Assembly: GCA_023457535.1 (NCBI GenBank)
Contig: JAEWLN010000047.1
Span: forward strand, 1 to 13,335
Length of the DNA stretch: 13,335 bases
DNA from: Bacteroidota bacterium
Lineage (GTDB): Bacteria > Bacteroidota > Bacteroidia > Flavobacteriales > Flavobacteriaceae
Direction of reading: 5' to 3'
Shown: piece by piece, positions 1-5,779 of the stretch
Layout: every line of letters starts with the position of its first letter
Numbering within the stretch: the first letter of the stretch is position 1
Made by a program: the position numbers and the translations under genes
The notes under the pieces: model-generated
Database searches by the model: none
Seen by the model: only the letters and a program-made list of their open reading frames with translations
Told to the model about the DNA's origin: nothing

Positions 1-65
1 GGCTTGCCCCTAAGCATTAATTAGGATGGTACGCGGTAGAAAATCTGCTTATTTTGTTAAAGTTT
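1..65. repeat. 65-bp direct repeat, copy 1 (cut by window edge)
   Basis: Bases 1-65 match 178-242 with two mismatches (positions 49 and 51 against 226 and 228), an offset of 177 bp. By analogy with copy 2 this is the right half of a hairpin whose left arm would lie before base 1, so the repeat probably extends out of the window. It contains a 15-codon reading frame (26-73, beginning MVRGRKSAYF) whose first 13 residues differ from copy 2 only by Tyr to Cys. Nothing shows that it is translated. No transposase or target-site duplication is visible. Confidence 0.9.
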
Positions 66-75
66 GTTTTTAAAT

Positions 76-97
76 CAGTCAGACGCTGACTGCGTAT
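76..97. other. Small perfect hairpin between the two repeat copies
   Basis: The spacer between the repeats contains cagtca-gacgc-tgactg, a 6-bp perfect stem with a 5-nt loop, followed by an A-run. Read on the minus strand the A-run becomes a T-run upstream of the hairpin, and on the plus strand no T-run follows. It is therefore not a convincing terminator in either direction and may be part of the repeated element. Confidence 0.45.
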
Positions 98-147
98 AAC
101 AAAAAAAAAGGTAGATTTTCTGTAAGGAAGGTATCGGAAAAAATTGT

Positions 148-242
148 ATTTTCTGCCTAATTGGGCAGGGGTAATTGGGCTTGCCCCTAAGCATTAATTA
201 GGATGGTACGCGGTAGAAAATCTGCCTGTTTTGTTAAAGTTT
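148..242. repeat. 65-bp direct repeat, copy 2, with long imperfect hairpin
   Basis: Copy 2 of the repeat occupies 178-242. Together with sequence to its left it forms a nested imperfect palindrome. 148-154 (attttct) pairs with 215-221, 156-162 (cctaatt) with 196-202, and 167-174 (aggggtaa) with 181-188 (one G-U), around a loop at 175-180. Internal loops separate the arms. This looks like a REP/BIME-type palindromic element or a structured RNA rather than a simple terminator, since no clean T-run follows. Frame 203-256 begins MVRGRKSACF, mirroring the frame in copy 1. Repeat and pairing are read directly; function is unknown. Confidence 0.8.
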
Positions 243-281
243 TCGCTCTTCTTTGAAACCCTCACGCCGATTCATTCCAGC

Positions 282-307
282 AAAAAAAAGCCCGACGGAT
301 CGGGCTT
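282..307 (-). terminator. Rho-independent terminator of the outer-membrane barrel gene
   Basis: The stem gcccg/cgggc, extended by aa/tt (288-294 with 301-307), has a 6-nt loop. On the minus strand it is followed by eight T residues (282-289). It lies about 20 bp past the stop of the 328-918 gene. Confidence 0.85.
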
Positions 308-327
308 CAAAAATGGCGTTTTGTGGT

Positions 328-918
328 CTATAGTCTGAAACCGTAGGCTAGGCGCAGTGCAAGTTGGCCGGTTTCGAATTCGGTATAGTGCTCGTAACGC
401 ACGCTCAGGTCGACGTATTTGTTGGCCCATCCGATACCCGGAGACAAAATAACCGTAGTGTCTTTGTCGAACGGAGCGTTTTTGGAGACGGTGAATCCGC
501 CACCCACCTCGGCAAGACCGTAAAACTGGTCTTCCCAAAAGAATGCTTTAAATCCTGCTTTAACCGGAATTTGCCCGATGTTATGGCGGTTGGCCGGCCA
601 TTCTTTGAGGTCCTTGTCGACGAAGAAATGATTGTAACCGGTGGTCAACGTAACAGACAGGCGTTTGGAAAGATCGTATTGCAGGCGCACATCGGCTCCC
701 ACGGTGGGTCCGGAGAACACATCGGTGCCGCCAAACGGCGAACTGGAAGTGTTGAACATATAGCCGCCATTGAGTCCAAACCCGAGACGCCAACCCTGGT
801 CATATCCCGTAGGCGTGGTTCCTATGACCGTGCCGATGGTTTCTTTTTGCTGTGCATTTACTGCGCCAAGAGTGAACAGCGCACATAACATTAACAGGTT
901 TCTTACTTTGGTTTTCAT
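328..918 (-). CDS. Small outer-membrane beta-barrel protein (porin-family, OMP_b-brl-like)
   Basis: A 196-aa protein with a clear signal peptide: basic start MKTKVR, hydrophobic core LLMLCALFTLGAV, and a likely signal peptidase I site after VNA (about residue 22). The mature part is rich in Gly and aromatic residues and has alternating hydrophobic stretches that read as about eight amphipathic strands, e.g. GWRLGFGLNGGYMF, SVTLTTGYNHFFV, FYGLAEVGGGF, and the terminal LALRLAYGFRL. This fits the small 8-stranded barrels common in Bacteroidetes outer membranes. The last residue is Leu rather than the usual Phe, with aromatic and hydrophobic residues just before it. The gene stands alone with its own terminator. 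The start at 918 is chosen because the signal peptide begins there. No enzymatic motif is visible and the substrate or role is unknown. Confidence 0.8.
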   Translation of the reverse strand: MKTKVRNLLMLCALFTLGAVNAQQKETIGTVIGTTPTGYDQGWRLGFGLNGGYMFNTSSSPFGGTDVFSGPTVGADVRLQYDLSKRLSVTLTTGYNHFFVDKDLKEWPANRHNIGQIPVKAGFKAFFWEDQFYGLAEVGGGFTVSKNAPFDKDTTVILSPGIGWANKYVDLSVRYEHYTEFETGQLALRLAYGFRL

Positions 919-1267
919 GATTATTGATTTTAGATTAGAGCGAGTTTTGCGGCATAGTTGTTTTTTGAATCAAACGGGTTTTCATGAAATTGATGATGTA
1001 AAACTATCAATCGGCGTTGACGCGAAGCTTACACAATTCTCATTTTTTCTTGCAGAATTCTGTTTTTCGTTGAAATATATTCAATTTATTAACGTCGATT
1101 TGAATTTAATCGATTGCAATACAAGTCGTTGCTCTCAATCGGTGTGAACTTTGGATTTGCAGTTCAACTCCGACGCCTGGGCTATGGCATCGTTTAAATT
1201 TAACATATTTTAAGAATTTTCAATGGTCCGATTGCAAAATCGGTATCGCCATGTCAAACCCAACGCT
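919..1267. other. Divergent AT-rich intergenic region (no gene seen)
   Basis: About 350 bp separates the minus-strand barrel gene from the plus-strand MATE gene. I see no convincing reading frame. A TAGTTTTA sequence on the minus strand (999-1006) is one base from the Bacteroidetes -7 box, but lies about 80 nt from the barrel start, so it is only a weak promoter candidate. A 6-bp hairpin with a GCAA loop (1228-1243) sits just upstream of the MATE promoter. No tRNA or known riboswitch is recognised. Confidence 0.5.
1228..1243. promoter_or_regulatory. Perfect 16-nt inverted repeat with GCAA loop upstream of the MATE promoter
   Basis: ccgatt-gcaa-aatcgg is a perfect 6-bp inverted repeat ending 24 bp before the -7 box at 1268. 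It could be an operator, or a tetraloop hairpin if transcription starts further upstream. A chance occurrence is possible. Confidence 0.3.
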
Positions 1268-1275
1268 TACCTTTG
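1268..1275 (+). promoter_or_regulatory. Bacteroidetes -7 box (TACCTTTG) for the MATE operon
   Basis: It matches TAnnTTTG exactly. No TTG is found at the usual 19-bp distance upstream. Transcription starting a few bases downstream would give a leader of roughly 10 nt before the GTG at 1291. The box overlaps an in-frame TTG (1273), which makes that TTG an unlikely start codon. Confidence 0.6.
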
Positions 1276-1290
1276 CCGCAAAAAAATCAG

Positions 1291-2709
1291 GTGAATCTTT
1301 CGCTTTACACCAAGGAATTCAAATACAATCTGAAATTGGCGTACCCCGTAATCCTGGGCATGCTCGGACATACGCTTATCGGCATTGTCGATAAACTGAT
1401 GGTAGGAAACCTCGGATCGGCCGAACTCGCTGCCGTATCGCTCGGCAACAGTTTTGTATTTGTCGCCATGTCCATCGGCATCGGATTTTCGACCGCCATT
1501 ACGCCCATTGTGGCAGAAGGCGACGCCGAACGCGACACACTCAAAGTGCGCTCGGCATTCCACCACGGACTGTTTTTGTGCACCGTGCTCGGCATTTTGC
1601 TGTTTGCGATCGTATTCATGGCCAAACCGCTGATGTACGTCATGGGCCAACCCGCGGAGGTCATCAAGCTCGCCTTGCCATACCTCGGCTGGACCGCATT
1701 TTCACTGATCCCAATGGTCATGTACCAAGGGTACAAGCAATTTGCCGACGGCCTTTCAATGACCAAATATTCCATGTATGCGATCGTGATGGCCAACATC
1801 GTCCACGTCCCGATCAATTACGCGCTGATCTACGGCGTGTGGATTTTCCCTGAAATGGGCGTGACAGGCGCGGGTCTCGGGACGGTGATCTCGCGCGTGA
1901 TGATGGTAGTGTTCATGCACTGGATTTTGTCGCGCAACGAAAAACTCAGCGCGTATTTCCGCGGTTTTACGTTCGATGAGCTCAAAAAAGTCACCGTGCG
2001 CAAAATCGTCAACCTCGGTTTGCCGTCGTCCATGCAGATGCTTTTCGAGGTCGCGCTGTTCACCTCGGCGGTCTGGTTGTGCGGCAACATCGGTAAAACG
2101 AGCCAAGCGGCCAATGAAATCGCGCTCAGCCTTGCCACCATCACGTTTATGTTTGCCATGGGACTCAGCGTTACAGCCATGATCCGCGTGAGCAACCAAA
2201 AAGGGCTCAACGATTACAAAAACCTGCTCATCGTGGCGCGCTCGATCTTTTTTCTGTGCGTGATCATCGAAGTGGTTTTTGCGCTTGCGTTCATACTGCT
2301 CAACAATTTCCTGCCGCCGTTCTTCCTCGATGCCGATAATGTGTCGCAGCTCGCCGATAATACAGAAGTCATCGCCATTGCGGCCAAACTGCTCATCGTT
2401 GCGGCCATTTTCCAGATATCAGATGGCGTTCAGGTGGTCGTGCTCGGTGCGCTGCGCGGGCTGCAGGACGTGAAAATCCCCATGTACATTACTTTTGTCG
2501 CCTATTGGCTCGTTGGATTTCCAATCTCGTTTTACCTGGGCTTGCACACGCAGTGGCGCGCGGTAGGCGTTTGGATCGGACTGCTTGCGGGACTCACGGC
2601 AGCCGCGATATTTTTGTACCTTCGCTTTAATTATCTGACCAAAAAACGGATCGCCGAACAGGAAATAGCCGAATTCGAGCTTGCCAGCGGACGCATCCCA
2701 CAAAATTGA
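1291..2709 (+). CDS. MATE family efflux transporter
   Basis: An integral inner-membrane protein of 472 aa from this start, with about 12 hydrophobic segments. The N-terminus (AYPVILGMLGHTLIGIVD, then LMVGNLGSAELAAVSLGNS) is the characteristic first helix pair of MATE/NorM exporters, which use Na+ or H+ gradients to expel cationic drugs and metabolites. The length fits the family (about 450-480 aa). An in-frame TTG at 1273 would add six residues, but it lies inside the -7 box. GTG 1291, giving V/M-NLSLYTKEFKYN, is therefore preferred and agrees with how I remember flavobacterial homologues starting. The acidic small gene follows 5 bp after the stop, so the two are likely co-transcribed. The substrate cannot be told from sequence. 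Confidence 0.9.
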   Translation: MNLSLYTKEFKYNLKLAYPVILGMLGHTLIGIVDKLMVGNLGSAELAAVSLGNSFVFVAMSIGIGFSTAITPIVAEGDAERDTLKVRSAFHHGLFLCTVLGILLFAIVFMAKPLMYVMGQPAEVIKLALPYLGWTAFSLIPMVMYQGYKQFADGLSMTKYSMYAIVMANIVHVPINYALIYGVWIFPEMGVTGAGLGTVISRVMMVVFMHWILSRNEKLSAYFRGFTFDELKKVTVRKIVNLGLPSSMQMLFEVALFTSAVWLCGNIGKTSQAANEIALSLATITFMFAMGLSVTAMIRVSNQKGLNDYKNLLIVARSIFFLCVIIEVVFALAFILLNNFLPPFFLDADNVSQLADNTEVIAIAAKLLIVAAIFQISDGVQVVVLGALRGLQDVKIPMYITFVAYWLVGFPISFYLGLHTQWRAVGVWIGLLAGLTAAAIFLYLRFNYLTKKRIAEQEIAEFELASGRIPQN

Positions 2710-2714
2710 TTACC

Positions 2715-2942
2715 ATGGAACTACCCAAATTTTTACTCGGCGACAACACGGATTTTCCGGACGACATTTTCATCATCCACATGGATTACCCGCGTTTTGT
2801 GATCAACCTCAAGGACGATGAGGTGGAATTTCTCGAAGAGTCGGAAGACCTTGATGAAGGCGAGCTCAACGAAGTCATGGAAGGCTTGATCGTCGAAGCC
2901 AACGAATTTTATGACCGCGAAGTAGGTCGGTATGAAGAATAA
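2715..2942 (+). CDS. Small acidic conserved protein, 75 aa
   Basis: Begins MELPKFLLGDNTDFPDDIFI. 25 of 75 residues are Asp or Glu, against five Lys/Arg. There is no signal peptide or membrane segment, so it is probably cytoplasmic. ATG 2715 is preferred; an upstream in-frame TTG at 2706 overlaps the MATE stop codon. It follows the MATE gene by 5 bp and almost certainly shares its transcript. I recognise the type as a small hypothetical protein conserved in flavobacteria, usually with the same opening, but know no function. The strongest acidic run is residues 34-50 (DDEVEFLEESEDLDEGE). The conserved-looking N-terminal half with several Pro and aromatic residues suggests a small fold rather than pure disorder. 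Confidence 0.8.
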   Translation: MELPKFLLGDNTDFPDDIFIIHMDYPRFVINLKDDEVEFLEESEDLDEGELNEVMEGLIVEANEFYDREVGRYEE

Positions 2943-2957
2943 TCAGGGTCGTTTTTA

Positions 2958-3058
2958 GGGCGTGCCACCGGCCATAACCTGTCGTGAAACGTTCAGCTTA
3001 GCGGGTGGCCGCTGTCGGGCTTTCGGCCGCACGCGGTGCCTGCCTCTATCCCTCACGC
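2958..3058. other. GC-rich nested-hairpin intergenic element (candidate flavobacterial repeat or ncRNA)
   Basis: The element is bounded by gggcgtg at 2958-2964 and ccctcacgc at 3050-3058. Terminal arms gcgtg (2960-2964) and cacgc (3054-3058) pair. Inside them, ccacc (2965-2969) pairs with ggtgg (3004-3008), and gcac (3029-3032) with gtgc (3036-3039). On the minus strand the order gcgtgagggat, cgaaagcccgac, cgccc strongly resembles an intergenic sequence I recall occurring many times in Flavobacterium and related genomes, with a variable hairpin in the middle. That match is from memory and untested. It sits between two convergent genes and has no U-tract. Confidence 0.55.
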
Positions 3059-3086
3059 AAACACAAACCGGCACGTTCGGCGGATA

Positions 3087-4172
3087 CTACATGCTTTCGA
3101 AATAGCGTTTCAATAACAACTGTGCTGCGGCAAAAGGCGATATTTCGTGTTGTGCCACGGCTTGTTTCTGCACCTCGAGTGCGTGTGCGATGGCCTGGTC
3201 ATTGTAAAAATGGTTGCGCAATTGCTCGTCTATGGTTTCCATCATCCAGTATTGGTTTTGCCCTTGTCGTTGCAGGTCAAAATAGCCGTTGGATCGCACG
3301 AGATCCAAATAATCGGCAATCAGCTGCCAAACGGCGGCAATGCCTTCGCCTGTCATCGCGCTGCAGGTTTCGACTTTGGGCATCCAACCTGATTTTTTAG
3401 CCGGGAACAAATGCAGCGCGCGGTTGAATTCGGTTTTTGCAAGCCGCGCTTTTTTGATGTTGTCGCCGTCGGCTTTGTTGATCACGACCGCATCGGCCAT
3501 TTCCATGATGCCGCGTTTGATGCCTTGTAATTCGTCGCCCGCACCCGCTATTTTGAGCAGCAGGAAAAAGTCGACCATCGAGTGCACGGCCGTTTCGCTT
3601 TGGCCAACGCCCACGGTTTCGACAATAATGGTGTCAAACCCTGCCGCCTCACACAAGGTAATGGTTTCCCGTGTTTTGCGCGCAACGCCGCCAAGGGTTT
3701 CCCCGGATGCAGACGGCCTGATGTAGGCGTTTGGGTTTTTGACGAGTTCTTCCATACGCGTTTTGTCGCCCAGGATGCTGCCGTGCGAAATCGTGCTGCT
3801 CGGGTCCACGGCCAATACCGCGACTTTTTTGCCCATGCCCGTTAGGTGTTGGCCTATGGCTTCTATGAAGGTGCTTTTACCCACACCGGGCACTCCGGTA
3901 ATCCCGATGCGGATCGATCTGTTGGCCAGCGGAAGGCATAAACTTATGATTTCACGCGCGGCATCAAAATGCTTCGGACTGGTACTTTCCACAAGCGTGA
4001 TGGCCCGGCTCAGCGCCGTGATGTCGCCGGATTTGATGCCGTCGAACAGTTCAGCCGGCGACGGTAGTTGCTTTCGTCTGGCGATGATTTGCCCGGCCGA
4101 TGCGGCACTCACCGTTTCAGGTGTACGCACGCCTTGTTTTTCGCTCAATGCCGATTTTTTGTTCGTAGCCAC
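3087..4172 (-). CDS. meaB: Methylmalonyl-CoA mutase-associated GTPase MeaB (ArgK/MMAA family)
   Basis: A 361-aa G3E-family P-loop GTPase that acts as chaperone of AdoCbl-dependent methylmalonyl-CoA mutase, gating cofactor loading and protecting or reactivating the enzyme in the cytoplasm. Visible motifs: Walker A GVPGVGKST (93-101), AVDPSS (121-126), switch region ETVGVGQSE (185-193) and the guanine-specificity motif NKADGDN (232-238). Length is typical, with a flavobacterial-style N-terminal extension before the core. The start is GTG at 4172. A TACTTTTA sequence (4188-4195) lies just upstream. The older annotation 'LAO/AO transport ATPase' for this family is misleading. The mutase subunits are not in the window, but the adenosyltransferase at 11338-11907 belongs to the same pathway. 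Confidence 0.95.
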   Translation of the reverse strand: MATNKKSALSEKQGVRTPETVSAASAGQIIARRKQLPSPAELFDGIKSGDITALSRAITLVESTSPKHFDAAREIISLCLPLANRSIRIGITGVPGVGKSTFIEAIGQHLTGMGKKVAVLAVDPSSTISHGSILGDKTRMEELVKNPNAYIRPSASGETLGGVARKTRETITLCEAAGFDTIIVETVGVGQSETAVHSMVDFFLLLKIAGAGDELQGIKRGIMEMADAVVINKADGDNIKKARLAKTEFNRALHLFPAKKSGWMPKVETCSAMTGEGIAAVWQLIADYLDLVRSNGYFDLQRQGQNQYWMMETIDEQLRNHFYNDQAIAHALEVQKQAVAQHEISPFAAAQLLLKRYFESM

Positions 4173-4187
4173 GTCGGAGATTTAAGG

Positions 4188-4195
4188 TAAAAGTA
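4188..4195 (-). promoter_or_regulatory. Candidate -7 box of meaB (TACTTTTA)
   Basis: One base from TAnnTTTG, 15 bp before the GTG start. No TTG at the usual spacing. It is the only candidate in the short gap after the upstream terminator. Confidence 0.4.
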
Positions 4196-4208
4196 GCAAA
4201 ATCAAAAC

Positions 4209-4243
4209 AAAAATCCCAAATCCTGACCGGACCTGGGATTTTT
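4209..4243 (-). terminator. Terminator of the Rrf2-family gene
   Basis: A perfect 10-bp inverted repeat aaaaatccca/tgggattttt with a 15-nt loop, 26 bp past the stop at 4269. A/T tracts flank both sides, so it could work in either direction. It separates the regulator from meaB on the same strand. Confidence 0.8.
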
Positions 4244-4268
4244 ACCAATGGTGGAAATCTATAAAGGG

Positions 4269-4676
4269 TTAAAAAGTGTCGGCAAAGTTCAGCAGCGAAA
4301 TGTCCTTGAGCTGCTTGCTGATTTTGAGGTTCATGTCTTCATACAAATTGCCCAACTTTTCGTTGATTTGTTTGCCCACGAGACATTCCTGGCTGGGTTT
4401 GTTTTTGGAATAACCAAGAGTGATATTTTCAAACGTCATTTTGAAGACATCGTTGAGCGTCACATCGGACGCATGGCGCAACAGGCGCGTTCCTCCGTTT
4501 TTTCCTTCCTTGCTTTCTACAATGCCGTTTTTCTTGAGATTGGCAATTTCCTTTCGCACCAAAACCGGATTCATATTGAGACTGGCTGAAATAAATTCAG
4601 ACGACAGATACTCTTCCGGGTGCTTGGAAAGCAAGGTAAGGATGTGGAGTGTAATGGCAAATTTACCCGAAATCAT
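4269..4676 (-). CDS. Rrf2 family transcriptional regulator
   Basis: A 135-aa winged-helix DNA-binding protein. The start MISGKFAITLHILTLLSKHP, the recognition segment SASLNMNPVLVRKEIANLKK (about residues 30-49) and the wing EGKNGGTRLLRHASDVTLNDVF (57-78) match the Rrf2 family, closest in style to YwnA-like members. IscR and NsrR ligate an Fe-S cluster with three Cys in the dimerisation region, but here only one Cys (C98, SQECLVG) is present, so a canonical cluster is unlikely. Single-Cys redox or ligand sensing is possible but inferred. It is divergent from the AEC transporter gene across 120 bp, so autoregulation and control of that transporter are plausible. The start is the ATG 20 nt downstream of a TATATTTG -7 box. 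Confidence 0.88.
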   Translation of the reverse strand: MISGKFAITLHILTLLSKHPEEYLSSEFISASLNMNPVLVRKEIANLKKNGIVESKEGKNGGTRLLRHASDVTLNDVFKMTFENITLGYSKNKPSQECLVGKQINEKLGNLYEDMNLKISKQLKDISLLNFADTF

Positions 4677-4685
4677 ACTGTAATA

Positions 4686-4758
4686 TTTATCGTTACAAAT
4701 ATAAGGTATAAAAGTGTACGTTTATCGATGCGTAAATAAAATAATGTTAAAATCGATG
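4686..4758. promoter_or_regulatory. Candidate operator region of the Rrf2/AEC divergon
   Basis: The sequence TTTATCG occurs at 4686-4692 and 4721-4727 (35 bp apart), and TCGATG at 4725-4730 and 4753-4758. The first pair brackets the regulator's -7 box. The region is AT-rich, so chance similarity is possible and the link to Rrf2 binding is inference from position. Confidence 0.3.
4696..4703 (-). promoter_or_regulatory. -7 box of the Rrf2 gene (TATATTTG)
   Basis: Exact TAnnTTTG on the minus strand, 19 nt from the ATG. No TTG 19 bp upstream. It lies between two TTTATCG copies (4686-4692 and 4721-4727) that could be regulator sites. Confidence 0.6.
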
Positions 4759-4782
4759 AACTGCACGCCGCGATATTTTGCC

Positions 4783-4790
4783 TACTTTTG
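4783..4790 (+). promoter_or_regulatory. -7 box of the AEC transporter gene (TACTTTTG)
   Basis: Exact TAnnTTTG, with CTG (one base from TTG) 19 bp upstream at 4761-4763. The ATG at 4797 lies 6 bp after the box, implying a nearly leaderless transcript. An in-frame TTG at 4788 falls inside the box and is rejected as the start. Confidence 0.6.
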
Positions 4791-4796
4791 CCGCTG

Positions 4797-5705
4797 ATGG
4801 ACAGCCTTATCTTACTTCTGTCGTGCCTGATTGCTGGGGTGCTTTTGCGGCGGGTTCGGTCTTTTCCGTCCGCAAGCGCCGCTGCGTTCAACCAGTTCGT
4901 GATTTACATTTCGCTGCCGGCACTCGCGCTGTTTTACATTCCGGGCATTTCAATTGGAGTGCATTTGCTCTATCCGCTTGGTGTGGCGTGGATCGGGTTT
5001 GCGCTGGCCTATGTGTTTTTCAGTGCCCTGGCCCGATTTTATGGATGGTCACGCAAACTGACGGGCTGTCTGATACTGCTGGGCGGATTGGGCAATACGT
5101 CATTCGTGGGTTTTCCGCTTATCGAAGCGCTGTACGGCGCAAACGGACTTCAAACGGCCATCATCGTCGATCAGCCGGGATCGTTCATGGTGATGGCCAC
5201 ACTTGGTATTGCGGTGGCTACGTCCCATTCCAAAGGCACCCCCGATAGCGTTGCGATCGCAAAAAAAATCCTGTCGTTTCCACCGTTTATCGCTTTTGCG
5301 GTGGCGATGGGGATGAACGTGCTCCATCTGGAATTCAGCGCCGTTTTGCAAAGCGTTTTTCAAAAGATAGGCGCGACCGTAACGCCCATCGCACTTGTGG
5401 CGGTCGGACTGCAACTCAACCTGGACAGGCGCAGCCGGCATTTTGGATTTCTCGCCTTGGGACTTGGATTTAAGCTTTTTGTGATGCCTGCATTTTTTTA
5501 TCTGTGGTATAAAATCGCTCTTGGGCAAAGCGGTCTTCCGATCGATGTTTCGATTACAGAAGCCGCAATGGCGCCCATGATCACCGCTTCGGTGCTCGCT
5601 TCGCATTACGGGCTTAAGCCGCGACTTGCCAATATGATGATCGGCATCGGGATTCCGGTCTCGCTGGCAACAGTGGCGTTTTGGTTTTGGATCTTGCGCG
5701 GATAA
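4797..5705 (+). CDS. AEC family transporter (auxin efflux carrier / MdcF-like permease)
   Basis: A 302-aa inner-membrane protein with about ten hydrophobic segments in two repeats of five, typical of the AEC (bile acid/auxin superfamily) carriers. Recognisable pieces are NQFVIYISLPALALFYIPGI near the N-terminus, GGLGNTSFVGFPLIEALYG (about residues 95-113) with the conserved N-T-xx-G-FP pattern, and the C-terminal EAAMAPMITASVLASHYGL. Bacterial relatives carry small organic acids such as malate, malonate or lactate. The gene is divergent from an Rrf2 regulator and 74 bp upstream of a GlcD-type dehydrogenase, which suggests a 2-hydroxyacid substrate; this is inference. ATG 4797 is chosen over TTG 4788, which overlaps the -7 box. 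Confidence 0.85.
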   Translation: MDSLILLLSCLIAGVLLRRVRSFPSASAAAFNQFVIYISLPALALFYIPGISIGVHLLYPLGVAWIGFALAYVFFSALARFYGWSRKLTGCLILLGGLGNTSFVGFPLIEALYGANGLQTAIIVDQPGSFMVMATLGIAVATSHSKGTPDSVAIAKKILSFPPFIAFAVAMGMNVLHLEFSAVLQSVFQKIGATVTPIALVAVGLQLNLDRRSRHFGFLALGLGFKLFVMPAFFYLWYKIALGQSGLPIDVSITEAAMAPMITASVLASHYGLKPRLANMMIGIGIPVSLATVAFWFWILRG

Positions 5706-5752
5706 CGGGCGCCGATGTAATTTGGATCGGGCAAATGCCGTAAAATAAATAC

Positions 5753-5760
5753 TATCTTTG
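5753..5760 (+). promoter_or_regulatory. -7 box of the GlcD-type dehydrogenase gene (TATCTTTG)
   Basis: Exact TAnnTTTG, 19 bp before the ATG at 5780. The nearest upstream TTTG (5721-5724) is 28 bp away, longer than the usual 19, so the -33 element is uncertain. It suggests transcription independent of the AEC gene, though readthrough is possible. Confidence 0.55.
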
Positions 5761-5779
5761 AACTTCTAATTTTTTTCAG

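Noticed and set aside
26..73. 15-codon frame in repeat copy 1 as a real gene
   Set aside because: Although echoed in copy 2 (203-256), the conserved part is too short to separate protein conservation from DNA repeat identity.
364..888. Plus-strand 174-aa frame opposite the barrel gene
   Set aside because: The minus strand has a signal peptide, beta-barrel pattern and matched terminator.
1305..1817. Minus-strand 170-aa frame opposite the MATE gene, with 1756-2199 and 1830-2210
   Set aside because: Antisense shadows of a well-supported transporter.
3005..3400. Plus-strand 131-aa frame from the intergenic element into meaB
   Set aside because: Mostly antisense to meaB, and its first part lies in the structured repeat-like element.
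5100..5606. Minus-strand 168-aa frame opposite the AEC transporter
   Set aside because: Low-complexity His/Arg/Lys-rich translation, no family resemblance, and the plus strand is clearly a membrane protein.
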